NCBI RefSeq assembly: GCF_016881005.1
Contig: NZ_JACOPV010000019.1
Coordinates: 62,001 to 126,000, forward strand
Reading direction: 5' to 3'
Length of the DNA stretch: 64,000 nucleotides
DNA from: Pseudomonas arcuscaelestis
Lineage (GTDB): Bacteria > Pseudomonadota > Gammaproteobacteria > Pseudomonadales > Pseudomonadaceae
In this document: piece after piece, positions 1 to 9,867 of the stretch
Layout: the number at the start of each line of letters is the position of its first letter
How positions within the stretch are numbered: position 1 is the first letter of the stretch
Notes under the pieces: generated by a model
Databases searched by the model: none
What the model saw: only the letters and a program-made list of their open reading frames with translations
What the model was told of the DNA's origin: nothing
Position numbers and translations under genes: made by a program

Positions 1-3000
1 GCAGTACATTGCCGCTGGGGTTGATGGTCAGGCCATCGCCATTATCGGCCACGGCAAGATTGACGTTGTCTCGGGCCACCGGGGCATCCCACGCGCCTTG
101 AATGGTCAGGCTGAACTGGGCGATGTCCTCGGCCCCGGCAGTGTCGCGCATGCGATAGGTGAACACCTCCTGAAGGGTATCGCCCGGTTTCAGGGCCTGG
201 ACGGCAGCCAGTGCGTTGTTGACTTGATAGCGATAATCGCCGTTGGCAAACACCGTCAAGGTGCCGTATATCCCAGAGACGGTCTGCGGGCCGGTGACTG
301 CGGTGAAGGTGCCACCTGCCGCTTCGCTGCCCGCGCGAATGCCATTGACGGTCTTGCTGTCACCCGCATCGACGTCAGTGTCATTACTTAACAGGTTTTC
401 AGTGGGGTTGAGGCCTGCGGTGCCGTTATTGGTGCCACCGGCTTCGACAGCAATGGCGGTATCGTTGACCGCGAGCGGATTGTCGTTCTGGCCGCGGATC
501 GTGATGGTCAGATTGGCGGCGCTGAGCGCACCCGAAAGGTCGCGGATGGTGTAGGTGAAAAATTCACTGACAGTGGCGCCGGCCGTGCGCAAGGCTTGCA
601 CCTGCGGATTGTTGTTGTCGACCAGGTAGGTGTAGCTGCCATCGGCGTTCAAGGTCAGGCTGCCGTACTGACCGGTAAAGCTGCTGCCTACGCTGCCAGC
701 GTTAGGCCCTTGGCGAACTGCGATGACCGTCAGTTTTTCGCCAAACTGGTCAACGTCAGTGTCGTTGCTGAGCACGTTGCCGCTGGGGTTACTGCCAGGG
801 GTGGCGTTGTTCAAGCCGCCAGCCTCGACGGCCAGTGCACTGTCGGGGTTGGCGACAGGCGCGTCGTTGCTGCCCTGGATGGTGATGTTCAACACTGCAA
901 TGTCGGTAGCGCCTGCGGTATCGATAACGTGGTAGTTGAAGGCATCAGTCAGTGTGTTGCCGGGACGCAGGGCTTGCACGGCCGCCATGCTGTTGTCCAG
1001 GCGATAGCTGTAGCTGCCATCGGCATTGAGGGTCAGCCAGCCGTAGGTACCGCGCAATTCGCTCCCCAGCGTGCCGGCATTGCCAGCGCCCTCGGTGGCG
1101 CCGGTGCGTACCGAGGCCACGCTGCTGGTTTCGCCGTAGTCGGTCGGGTCGCCGACACCGCCATCGACGTCGTTGTCATTGGTCAATACGTTACCGGTCG
1201 GGTTGACGCCGCCACTGCTGTTGTTGTTGACCCCGCCGGCTTCTACGGCGGTTGCCGAGTCATTGCCAGCAACCGGGTTATCGTTCTGGCCTCGGATGAC
1301 GATGACGATCTGGGCGTCGTCGAATTCGCCGTCGGAATCGGTGACCCGATAAGTAAAGACTTCCACCAGCAAATCGTCGATCCCGCGCAGCGCCTGGACT
1401 TCAGAATTGTTGTTGTCGATCACATAGGTGTAGGTGCCGTCGGGCTGAATGGTCAGGACACCGAATTTGCCGTTCAGCGGGTCGCCAACCACCCCGACAG
1501 TGCCGTCGGTTGCACTTTGCAGCCCTGTGCGTATACCCGTCACGCTGATTGGATCGCCATCAGGGTCGGCAAAGGTTACTTGCCGAATTGGCGCGGGCGG
1601 AACGCCGGGGTCAAGGCCTGGTGTGCCGTTACCGACGCCACCCGCTTCAGTGGCCAGCACTACGGTGTCCTGTGCATGAGGTGGATTGTTGGCACCGGTG
1701 ACCACAATCACCAGTTGCGCGGTGTCGGTCAGCCCAGCCGAGTCGACAAGCTGATAGGTAAAAACCACTTCCATCGACACCCCACGGGGTAGGGCGATAA
1801 TCGCGGCGTTGTTGCTGTTGACGTCGAAGGTGAAGGAACCATCGGGATTGATGGTCAGAGTGCCAAAGTTGTCGCCCGCGACGACGGCAATAGGCACCCC
1901 CGTGCTGTCTCGGGCGTAAACCGCCGCGATGGAAACCGGTCCGCTGGTGACTGGCGCCAGCGCGCCATTGCTCGGTTCGATGCCATTGACGGCCTCGATG
2001 CCACTGCGAATGCCATTGACCTGCAACACGGTATTGGGCCGGTCCGCCGCGTCGACGTCGGCGTCTATGCCAGTGCCACCTGGGCCGGTGTTGCCCGGGC
2101 GGCTGGGGAACTGAATAACGTTGCCGCTGGGGTTACTTTCATTGGTAGAGTCAGAACCTGCCTGCGCCTGGGCTGCATCGTCGCTGGCGAGTGGATTATC
2201 ATAGTTGCCCTTGACCGTGATGCGCAGTTCAGCCAGGTCATTGAGGCCCAAGGCATCTGTTACTTGATAGCTGAACACTTCGGTCAGGCTGTCATTGGGC
2301 CCGAGGCGTTGTACGGCGGTATTGCTATTGTCGATGACATAGCTATAGGTGCCATCGGAAGCGATGGTCAAGGTCCCATAGGTGCCCGTGAGGCTGACAC
2401 TGCCGTTGGCCGGCACAGTGGTCAGGGGCGCAGGGGAGATTTCCGGTGTGGCGCGAATACCGGAAACACGGATGGTTTCGCCATAGTCGATCGGGTCTGT
2501 CGGCTTTTCGCCGCCGTCCACATCGTTATCGTTGTCCAGCACATTGCCGCTGGCATCGGCGCCAGGAACAGGGAAATTACTGGGCGGGGTATCGTTGGGC
2601 TTGCCGACATCGGTGTTGCCAACGCCGCCTTTTTCAATGGCAGTGGCCGAATCGGCGTTTCCAACCGGTGCATCGTTGCTGCCTTGAATCACCACGGTCA
2701 AGCTGGACGTGGACTGCAGCGGCGGGCCACCCAGGCCGATATCGGCAATGGTATAGCTGAACACTTCGGTCAGTTGGTCGCCGGCCAGGCGCAGTGCCTG
2801 AACCTGGGCATTGTTGTTGTCGATGATGTACTCATAAGCGCCATTGGCCGACAGCACCAACTTGCCGTAACGCCCGGCAATCTCTATCACATCAATGCCA
2901 GTAAGCGCCCGGGTAACACCCAGTGGGGATGTCACCGAAATCACATTGAGCACATCACCGTTGGTGGCGATATCGACATCGGTGTCGTTATCCAGCAGGT

Positions 3001-6000
3001 TGCCACGTGGGTCGATACCGTCCAGCTGGTTGTTGGTGCCGCCGGCCTCTACGGCGGTGGCAGTGTCTGGATTGGCCAGGGGGGCATCGTTGACTGGTTC
3101 GAGGTTGATGACCAGGAAGTCGGTGTCGGTGCGCGCATCGGTCAGTTGTCCGGGAATGCCGTTGCCATCGAAATCGCCATAGTTGCCTAAATCGGTGGTT
3201 TGAACCTGAAGGGAGTCGACGCCATTGAAGTTCAGGTTGCCCAAATAGCTCAGGCTGGCCAACGCCGCGTTGATGTCGGCAATCCGTCCCAACAGCACCA
3301 AAGACGTGGTGCCCGTGCCGCTTACGTTAACCCCGGTGGCAGCACCGGTGAGCGACAGGGTGCCGTGAGTCACCGTCAGTGTCACCTGAATGGCCCGGCC
3401 GTTGACGTTCGGGTTGCGCTCGGCATCTACGTCGCTGACGCTGATACCGGGGATTGCCAGTGGGGCGTCCTCATTTCCAGACTGAGAGCCGGGCAGGGTG
3501 TTGACCGGTGCGTCGTTGACCTCGACATAGCCGGAGTTGGCTTGCTGGGTACTCCCTTCACCCAATGTCACGCGGACCTGGCCGAGGGTGCTGCCGTCGG
3601 TATCGATGCGGATGCGCAGCTCGCCAAACTGGCTGATGCTGTTGACGGTGGTCGGTGCATCTACACGGTACAAGCCAGAGGGCAGAACACCGAAGATAAA
3701 GCGGCCATTGCTATCGGTGGTGGTGCTGAAGGTCTTGTCGTCGCCATTGCCGAGGACTCCGTCAACGCCTGCCCAGATCAGCTTGATGGTCTGGTTGGCA
3801 ATTGCCAGCTCGTAGGCTGGGGTGCCGGGAACAGGGTCTGCGTCCGGGGCGACGTCATTGGGTGAAGAGACGGCGGTGCCGGTGTCGTTCCAGAGGGTGC
3901 CGCTGATGATGCCAAGTCCGGCACCTTCGCGCAGGACATAGTTGTTCAAGGTTGTAGCGTCCGCACCGGGACCGTCTGTTCCGTTACGCTCGCCCGATGC
4001 GCTGCCGTCGGCGCCAACCGTGGTACCGCCCCAACTGGTGAACGTTTCGGGCAGGCTGCTCCAGCTCAGGTTGGCGTCGGTATTGGCGATAGTCGTGCCA
4101 TTGGGAACGTCGACTGAATACACCACGCTGACCCGCGTACCTATGTCGATTCGAGCGATATCTACGCTCAGCCCACCTGTGGTGCTGAAGGTCACGCCCG
4201 CGGGCAGGTTGCCCGGACCATAGAGTGTGCCGCCGATGGTAACGCTGATCAGGTTGTAGTTGCTGCCGGTCGGGAAACCGTCGCTCAGGTGCACGTCATA
4301 GGCTGGCAAGCCGCCGCTGGCGGTGAAATTGACGGTGACCGTGGCATTGCCCGTGGTGCCGGCAGGGTTGGGCGTAAAGTCGGTGACCTGCTTGTTGAAC
4401 TCGCTGAAACTGGACTCGACGATGCGCTCGCGCAGCACATCACTGGTTGCCCGCAGGTTGCCGTTGACACGGTCTTGAACAATGGCGTCGAGGCCCACGC
4501 CGGCCTGGTTTTCGACAATGTTGCTGACCCGGGCATTGAACTCGACGACGATGCCCTCAAGGTCATCATCGTTGCCATCGTCACCCGCGCCATGCGCGCC
4601 GTTGGTGATGTTACCCAAATTAAGGGTAACGATCTGATTGCCATTGGCATCGGTATCGAGTTGGACATAAATCGGGTTGAGCACGCCGGTCGGCGCTGCG
4701 CCAGAGAGATCCGGGGTGATGAATTGGGCCTCTGGACTGTCCTCGTTGCCAAGAATCTGCAACGTACCGCTGGTGATCAGGTTATTCAGGCTGGTGACCA
4801 GGCCACCATCGGAGACGAAGCCGATACGCAGGGTACTCAGGTCGCCCAGGGTCAAACCACGCCCCAAGGTAATCACCAGCTGGTAGTTGGGGTTGTTCCC
4901 TTCAGGCACCAATACAGTCGCCCGGTAGCGAATCACTTCTCCGACCGCGACCTGTTCTTCCAGGGCGTTGGTCGGGTTGGGGGCTGCGGTGTCGGTAAGC
5001 CCGCCCACGCGCGAGAACTTGATGCCTTGCGCCACTGGAATGATGAGCACGCTGTCCCGGCGGTAATCATTGAGTACGCCGCTGTTGAGTGTGCCGTCGT
5101 TGCCGGTTCGTTCACCTGCAACCGTACCGTCAAGGCTACTCCAGCGTACTTGTGCCAGGTTGTCGAACTGCGCTACCGATGCGCCGGTGGCATTGACCAC
5201 CCCGGAAACGCGCAAGAGCACGGTGCCGCCTTTGGCGATATCGACATTGCCGGTGTTGATCAGCGTACGACCTGTAGGGTCGAGGGTAAAGCTGCCAGTG
5301 ATATCGGTGCTCACACCATTGACCGTGTAAATCGCACTGATCAGGGTCAAACCGTCCAGCTCAGTGGGCAGTTCGCTGCTGAAATTGATATCGAAGGCGT
5401 TATTGTCGCTCGACGCAGTACCGTTGCTGAGGGTGATGTTGTACTCGACCTTGTCACCTAGGTCGAAACCCAGCCCTGGCGGGGTGACCAGTTGCTGGTT
5501 GAGTTGCAGGGTTGGTTCCTGAATGGTGATGGTGGGTTTGGCGCCGGTCAGTGCCACGTCGCGGCTTACTGCGGTAGTGCCATTTGGCGTATCACCGTCG
5601 GGATCGCGGTAGTTGAGGGTGGCGTCGTTTTGCCTGACTGCGCTGGTCTGGTTAGCTGTGACGTTACTGGCAACCAGGCGCAGGCGAATGACGAAACTGT
5701 TGTTGCCGGTGTTGTTGTCACCGGTGGCGCTGGAGACTGTAAAGACGAAGCGCGCATCGGCACCGTCAGCGCCCAGGGTGCCAGAGGGTGCACTTAAGCT
5801 GCCGATGGTGACGGTACCGCCAAAATTTTGCGCCAATAGGCCACCAGCGCTGGTGATCACCAGATAGCCACGACCCTCAAAACTGGTGTCCAGGCGCATG
5901 CCGGGCGGTATCAGATCATCGATACGCAGGTTCTGGGTAGTCCCTTCAGGCAACGTCACGACGATGTCGTAAAGCATGCTTTCACCGACCACCAGGTTTG

Positions 6001-9000
6001 AGCCGGTGGTGTGGGCGGCGCTGGAGTCGCTATTGTCGAGACTGCCGCCCGCATAGTTCTTACTGATGGTCGGGGCAGCGACCTGCTGGCCGGCAAGGTC
6101 GGTCAATGGCGTAGCGCCAACGAAGTTCTGTCCACCTTCGACACTGGCGTAACCGAGCAGTTGGGCGCTGGTTTGCAGCGTAGAGCTGGCGGCGATGGTG
6201 GCGCTGACATTGACCTCGTAAGTGATGACTACCACGTTGGCACCGCTGTTGTCGGCAGCACTGCCGGGGCGCCCGGCCAGAAGCGCGCCGACCCCAGCGC
6301 CGTCGATGAAGGTAATAGTGTTGGTGGCGTTGTTTACGGTGAAGTGAGTGCCGGCGATGAGCCGTGTGCCGTCGCCACGGTAGATTTGCAAGTTGGCGGC
6401 AGACAGGCTGCCACCGACAAAGGACAGCCCCGGCGGCAGCGTGATGCTGGTGCGCACATCGAATGCACTGCCACCACCGGAGTTCTCGATGGCGGTGGCC
6501 AGGCGCAGGCGATCACTGGCGTCGATGCCGCTGACATTGCCATTGACCGCGCTGATATCGGTGATACTGCCCGCGAACGGCGTGCCAGCGGTGCCCGGTA
6601 ACGTCCAACTACCGGTTGTACCCGATACCGTGCCATGGCTGCTGGAGACTACGCCATGGCTGATGTTGAGCACAGGCTCAGCGACCGAGGCGATCAAGGT
6701 CACGTCATCGGTGGTTACCAGGGCGCTTTTGTCCAGCGTCCGGGTCTGACTGGATTCGCCCAGCACGTTGAAGGCACGTTGGTCGGCGAACGGCTGGTCA
6801 CTGACGGTCAGGGTGAAGTCGATCGAAATACGGCTGCCTTCGACCCCGGTGTTTACATAGTCGGCGAAGGTGAACACCAGCGAGTTGCCTGGCCCGAGGG
6901 TAACGGACGTTGGAGTATTTGGATTGGTGTTGTCTGTAGCCAGGCGCCAGATGGTGTTGAGGTCCAGGCCGCTGAGGTCGAACAGCGGCAGCGGTAGGTA
7001 GGCCGTGAGCTTGAAGTTCTCGTAGTCGCCGGTGATCAAATCGTAGCTGAGGCGGAAGGTGACACGGTCACCAGGGCGCAACTCGGTGCCAGGTGCCGGC
7101 GCGCCACTGCCGTTGCGATCGGCCAGGTTGATTTCAACCTGGCTGGTGGGGATGGTCGTGGTGGTAGTGGAGCTGTCGCTCTGGTTGTCGCCGCTGAGGT
7201 TTAGGGGGTCGAGCAGTACCGTGGCGGTAACAGTGGCGTTGTTGCCGAGCGGATCGCCTTCGTTGATTTCAGGATGAGGGTTGCCGCTTGGTGGTGTATA
7301 GCTCTGTCCGATTCGCGCCTGGTAGCTGATCACCGCCAGGGTTGCGCCTTGCAGCACATCGTCAAAGGCCAGGTCACCGTTGAGCCAGTTGCGCAGGGCA
7401 AAGGCATTGCTGATAGATCCGGCAACGTCGAACTGCATAGACGTAGTACCGTCCGCATTGACCACAGCGCTGCTGATCAAGGTGATGGTCTGGCTGACAC
7501 CGTTGACCGTGAGGGTCAAGGTGGCCGTGCCCGGCACCAGGGTCTGGCCATCACCGAGGCTGTCGGCAATCACGAAACTACCATTGCCGAGGAAGGTTTT
7601 GCCAAAGGCAAAATAGTCGGAGAGGGCAATGTTGAGACGGTAGCTGAGGGTGTCGCCCGGGCTTACCCCGGCAGTGCCACCGTCAATCGCGACCGTGACC
7701 TCCTTTTGCAAGGTAATCGACTTGGCAATAAAGCTGACATCCTGCCCAGTGCCACTGAACTCGATCTGCCCACCCGCAGCGTCGCGCGGATCCAACGGCA
7801 CCCAGTCGCCGGTAGCAGTAGGTCCATCGAAAACGATGGCGACATCATTGCCGGTGACCGGGTTGAGGACTGGAACGCCATCGGCATCGTCATCGGGCAC
7901 AAAAAACTGCACGCTGGTGACAGTCGGGACACTGATCGTCGGGTACCGCACGCTGAACTCGCGAAGATACACGTCGTTGCCGAGGTTACTGTCGTTATTG
8001 CGCGCGAGCGTTACCCGAATCAAGGCCGGGTCGGTAATCACACGACCATCGTAGAGGGTTATGGATACAACTGTGCCTCCGGCAGCCGGGGTGATGCCTT
8101 TGACAATGACATTGTCTGGCACCGGCTGGCTGATCACCACGTTGGTCAAGGTCTGCGAGTCGGCGGGGGTAATGGTGCCAGATAGCGTGCGCACGAAGTT
8201 CGGGCCGGTGGCAGTTTCACCTTCCGGTGTGCTGACCGTTTGATCAACCGTAATGACAGTGGGGTGCACGACGTAGCTGTCGGCATTGGCTGAAGGCTCA
8301 AGAATACTCGGGTCAGTGGCAGGGTTATTAAGTGAATCGTTGCCATACTGAAAGCCACTGCGTGCACGAATGGTCAGGTCAGGGGTGGAGCCTGAGAAGG
8401 AGAAGTCGGTGTCTGCCAGGTTACTTAAGGTCGCGGTCACTTGAATGGCAATCGGCGGCTGGCCCTGGCTGACGCTGGAGAACGGCAGTTCGAGAACTAC
8501 CATCTGATCACCCGCGCGCATTCCAAAGTCAGCTGCGTTGATAACCAGGGGCTTGCCGTCGGTGCCGACGGCCAAGGGGTGGCTGGCCTTGCCATTGGCA
8601 TCGAAGGTCAATACGTGGGCGGTCAGCGTCTGGCCCAGGTAGCTGGCGGAACTGAAGGTGATACCGTCGTCAATTTCTGCGCCGGCGCCATCCTTGCCGG
8701 TGGCGGGGAAGAATAGATCGATAAAGGGCGCATAACCGGCATCGGTAGTGCTGTTGCTGAAGGTCACCGTGAAGGTGAAGTTCTCACCCAACAAGACGTC
8801 GGCACCACCGGACAATCCAGTGCTTGGACCTGCAGCCAGCAACCGCTCGTAGCTGCTCATGGCCGCGCTGGAGAGCGCGATAGACTTATCGATCAAGCCA
8901 TTGCTGATTTCCAGGCTCCAATCGCCACCCGCTTTAGCGCTACCGGTGTTGTCGTCAGAGGCGCCCACGTCTGCGCCGGTCCAGCGCGCCAGTTCATCCA

Positions 9001-9547
9001 CCAGGGTACGCCCATCCTTGCCTTCGCCCACCTTGCAGCCGTAGAGCTGGATGTCGGCGCCTTCGTTCAGGGACTGGCTCCATTGACTCAACGGTTGCGC
9101 GTATTGCCCAACATTCTCGGCAGTCAGGGTGGTGCTGCCCAGGGTGAACTCGCCGGCGGCACCATGGGATAGAATTTGAATTGAGTCGACTTGGCCCAGC
9201 TTGGCCAGGGCGCTGGAAATCGCGGCCAGTCCATCCTGATTAGCCTCCACCACCAGCACGTCAACGTTGTCCGGCAGATTGGCGGTGAGTTGCTCGCGGC
9301 CTTCGATACGGCTGTCGAGCACTAACAGGTGACGCGCTGCAGACGCTTGCTGGGCGGGCTCGCTACGCGCCTCGGATGGTGTGGCGTGCGTCGTGTCGCT
9401 TTTGCCTGCATCGCCGGCATCCTGCTGGTGCTGGTCTGCGGTCGCTGCCGCCGCTGCCCCGTCAAACAGTATTCGCGGCTCAAGCGCCAGGGCTTGGCGT
9501 TGCGGCTTGAATGCAGCTGGAATTGCAGTACGGAGTCGGGTCGTCAT
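1..9547 (-). CDS. Giant DUF4347/VCBS-repeat surface adhesin, N-terminal ~3,180 residues (runs off the left edge)
   Basis: One reading frame is consistent from the ATG at 9547 (GAGG ribosome site just upstream) to the left edge; the stop lies outside. There is no Sec signal peptide. Residues 22-32 read LEPRILFDGAA, the N-terminal motif of DUF4347 proteins, and a DUF4347 module covers about residues 73-235 (ILSHGAAGEF and LYGCKVGEG stretches). About residues 240-1880 are Asn/Thr/Gly-rich DUF11-like beta-sandwich repeats. About 1886-1996 resemble an SdrD_B/Cna-B domain (SGTLWNDTG, DSNGRFIFGVLPSGLYRV). The rest holds about eight VCBS/cadherin-like units of ~400 bp with EAGG, SGNVLxNDTDVD, GTYGxLTLNADGSYxY and NDAP signatures. 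Proteins of this build are usually large calcium-binding adhesins exported by type I secretion. The C-terminal secretion signal and secretion genes are not in view, so secretion route and identity (LapA- or MapA-like) are inference. Confidence 0.85.
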   Translation of the reverse strand, partial: MTTRLRTAIPAAFKPQRQALALEPRILFDGAAAAATADQHQQDAGDAGKSDTTHATPSEARSEPAQQASAARHLLVLDSRIEGREQLTANLPDNVDVLVVEANQDGLAAISSALAKLGQVDSIQILSHGAAGEFTLGSTTLTAENVGQYAQPLSQWSQSLNEGADIQLYGCKVGEGKDGRTLVDELARWTGADVGASDDNTGSAKAGGDWSLEISNGLIDKSIALSSAAMSSYERLLAAGPSTGLSGGADVLLGENFTFTVTFSNSTTDAGYAPFIDLFFPATGKDGAGAEIDDGITFSSASYLGQTLTAHVLTFDANGKASHPLAVGTDGKPLVINAADFGMRAGDQMVVLELPFSSVSQGQPPIAIQVTATLSNLADTDFSFSGSTPDLTIRARSGFQYGNDSLNNPATDPSILEPSANADSYVVHPTVITVDQTVSTPEGETATGPNFVRTLSGTITPADSQTLTNVVISQPVPDNVIVKGITPAAGGTVVSITLYDGRVITDPALIRVTLARNNDSNLGNDVYLREFSVRYPTISVPTVTSVQFFVPDDDADGVPVLNPVTGNDVAIVFDGPTATGDWVPLDPRDAAGGQIEFSGTGQDVSFIAKSITLQKEVTVAIDGGTAGVSPGDTLSYRLNIALSDYFAFGKTFLGNGSFVIADSLGDGQTLVPGTATLTLTVNGVSQTITLISSAVVNADGTTSMQFDVAGSISNAFALRNWLNGDLAFDDVLQGATLAVISYQARIGQSYTPPSGNPHPEINEGDPLGNNATVTATVLLDPLNLSGDNQSDSSTTTTTIPTSQVEINLADRNGSGAPAPGTELRPGDRVTFRLSYDLITGDYENFKLTAYLPLPLFDLSGLDLNTIWRLATDNTNPNTPTSVTLGPGNSLVFTFADYVNTGVEGSRISIDFTLTVSDQPFADQRAFNVLGESSQTRTLDKSALVTTDDVTLIASVAEPVLNISHGVVSSSHGTVSGTTGSWTLPGTAGTPFAGSITDISAVNGNVSGIDASDRLRLATAIENSGGGSAFDVRTSITLPPGLSFVGGSLSAANLQIYRGDGTRLIAGTHFTVNNATNTITFIDGAGVGALLAGRPGSAADNSGANVVVITYEVNVSATIAASSTLQTSAQLLGYASVEGGQNFVGATPLTDLAGQQVAAPTISKNYAGGSLDNSDSSAAHTTGSNLVVGESMLYDIVVTLPEGTTQNLRIDDLIPPGMRLDTSFEGRGYLVITSAGGLLAQNFGGTVTIGSLSAPSGTLGADGADARFVFTVSSATGDNNTGNNSFVIRLRLVASNVTANQTSAVRQNDATLNYRDPDGDTPNGTTAVSRDVALTGAKPTITIQEPTLQLNQQLVTPPGLGFDLGDKVEYNITLSNGTASSDNNAFDINFSSELPTELDGLTLISAIYTVNGVSTDITGSFTLDPTGRTLINTGNVDIAKGGTVLLRVSGVVNATGASVAQFDNLAQVRWSSLDGTVAGERTGNDGTLNSGVLNDYRRDSVLIIPVAQGIKFSRVGGLTDTAAPNPTNALEEQVAVGEVIRYRATVLVPEGNNPNYQLVITLGRGLTLGDLSTLRIGFVSDGGLVTSLNNLITSGTLQILGNEDSPEAQFITPDLSGAAPTGVLNPIYVQLDTDANGNQIVTLNLGNITNGAHGAGDDGNDDDLEGIVVEFNARVSNIVENQAGVGLDAIVQDRVNGNLRATSDVLRERIVESSFSEFNKQVTDFTPNPAGTTGNATVTVNFTASGGLPAYDVHLSDGFPTGSNYNLISVTIGGTLYGPGNLPAGVTFSTTGGLSVDIARIDIGTRVSVVYSVDVPNGTTIANTDANLSWSSLPETFTSWGGTTVGADGSASGERNGTDGPGADATTLNNYVLREGAGLGIISGTLWNDTGTAVSSPNDVAPDADPVPGTPAYELAIANQTIKLIWAGVDGVLGNGDDKTFSTTTDSNGRFIFGVLPSGLYRVDAPTTVNSISQFGELRIRIDTDGSTLGQVRVTLGEGSTQQANSGYVEVNDAPVNTLPGSQSGNEDAPLAIPGISVSDVDAERNPNVNGRAIQVTLTVTHGTLSLTGAATGVNVSGTGTTSLVLLGRIADINAALASLSYLGNLNFNGVDSLQVQTTDLGNYGDFDGNGIPGQLTDARTDTDFLVINLEPVNDAPLANPDTATAVEAGGTNNQLDGIDPRGNLLDNDTDVDIATNGDVLNVISVTSPLGVTRALTGIDVIEIAGRYGKLVLSANGAYEYIIDNNNAQVQALRLAGDQLTEVFSYTIADIGLGGPPLQSTSSLTVVIQGSNDAPVGNADSATAIEKGGVGNTDVGKPNDTPPSNFPVPGADASGNVLDNDNDVDGGEKPTDPIDYGETIRVSGIRATPEISPAPLTTVPANGSVSLTGTYGTLTIASDGTYSYVIDNSNTAVQRLGPNDSLTEVFSYQVTDALGLNDLAELRITVKGNYDNPLASDDAAQAQAGSDSTNESNPSGNVIQFPSRPGNTGPGGTGIDADVDAADRPNTVLQVNGIRSGIEAVNGIEPSNGALAPVTSGPVSIAAVYARDSTGVPIAVVAGDNFGTLTINPDGSFTFDVNSNNAAIIALPRGVSMEVVFTYQLVDSAGLTDTAQLVIVVTGANNPPHAQDTVVLATEAGGVGNGTPGLDPGVPPAPIRQVTFADPDGDPISVTGIRTGLQSATDGTVGVVGDPLNGKFGVLTIQPDGTYTYVIDNNNSEVQALRGIDDLLVEVFTYRVTDSDGEFDDAQIVIVIRGQNDNPVAGNDSATAVEAGGVNNNSSGGVNPTGNVLTNDNDVDGGVGDPTDYGETSSVASVRTGATEGAGNAGTLGSELRGTYGWLTLNADGSYSYRLDNSMAAVQALRPGNTLTDAFNYHVIDTAGATDIAVLNITIQGSNDAPVANPDSALAVEAGGLNNATPGSNPSGNVLSNDTDVDQFGEKLTVIAVRQGPNAGSVGSSFTGQYGSLTLNADGSYTYLVDNNNPQVQALRTAGATVSEFFTYTIRDLSGALSAANLTITIRGQNDNPLAVNDTAIAVEAGGTNNGTAGLNPTENLLSNDTDVDAGDSKTVNGIRAGSEAAGGTFTAVTGPQTVSGIYGTLTVFANGDYRYQVNNALAAVQALKPGDTLQEVFTYRMRDTAGAEDIAQFSLTIQGAWDAPVARDNVNLAVADNGDGLTINPSGNVL

Positions 9548-9867
9548 GTCCACCTCAATACGAAAAGCTCCTGGCGAAGGCGCACCGCCGGCAACTGGAG
9601 CAGCGCTGATGCTGGCGACAGCCGGTTATTCCTTCGGGCCGTCGAATGATTCTCAACAAAACCAGACTAGACGCATTTTAAACATTGTGTGATTCGCCTG
9701 ACGGATGCGGTCCACGCGCCTTTCAGCCGGTCTGGACGGCCAGCAATCTCATGCGTGCAGAGGAATGATCGCTCAGGAGGTAGGAGGGCGGAACGCCGTC
9801 TATCCTGACCTTGCCGCTTACCACGGGGGTGCGTGGGAGGTGGCGATGTTCAACCGGAGCGAAGGCT
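9548..9867. other. Divergent intergenic region, adhesin / MscS
   Basis: About 320 bp separate the leftward adhesin and the rightward channel gene, so both promoters must lie here. I see the adhesin ribosome site just upstream of 9547, the channel ribosome site (GGAG...GAAGG before 9868) and an AT-richer stretch near 9645-9690. No operator or terminator is convincing. Short open frames here have no recognisable content. Confidence 0.5.

Noticed and set aside
1..3200. Periodic ~400-bp repeats considered as CRISPR or a satellite
   Set aside because: The period is far too long for CRISPR, and the repeats translate into VCBS/cadherin domains in one frame.
596..5461. Rightward open frames across the adhesin
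   Set aside because: They are antisense to the giant repeat protein, whose leftward frame shows VCBS and DUF11-like motifs throughout.
8837..8848. Ala-Ala-Gly near residue 235 of the adhesin, considered as a LapG cleavage site
   Set aside because: LapG sites need a specific context in the retention module; one AAG at the end of a DUF4347 domain is not enough evidence.
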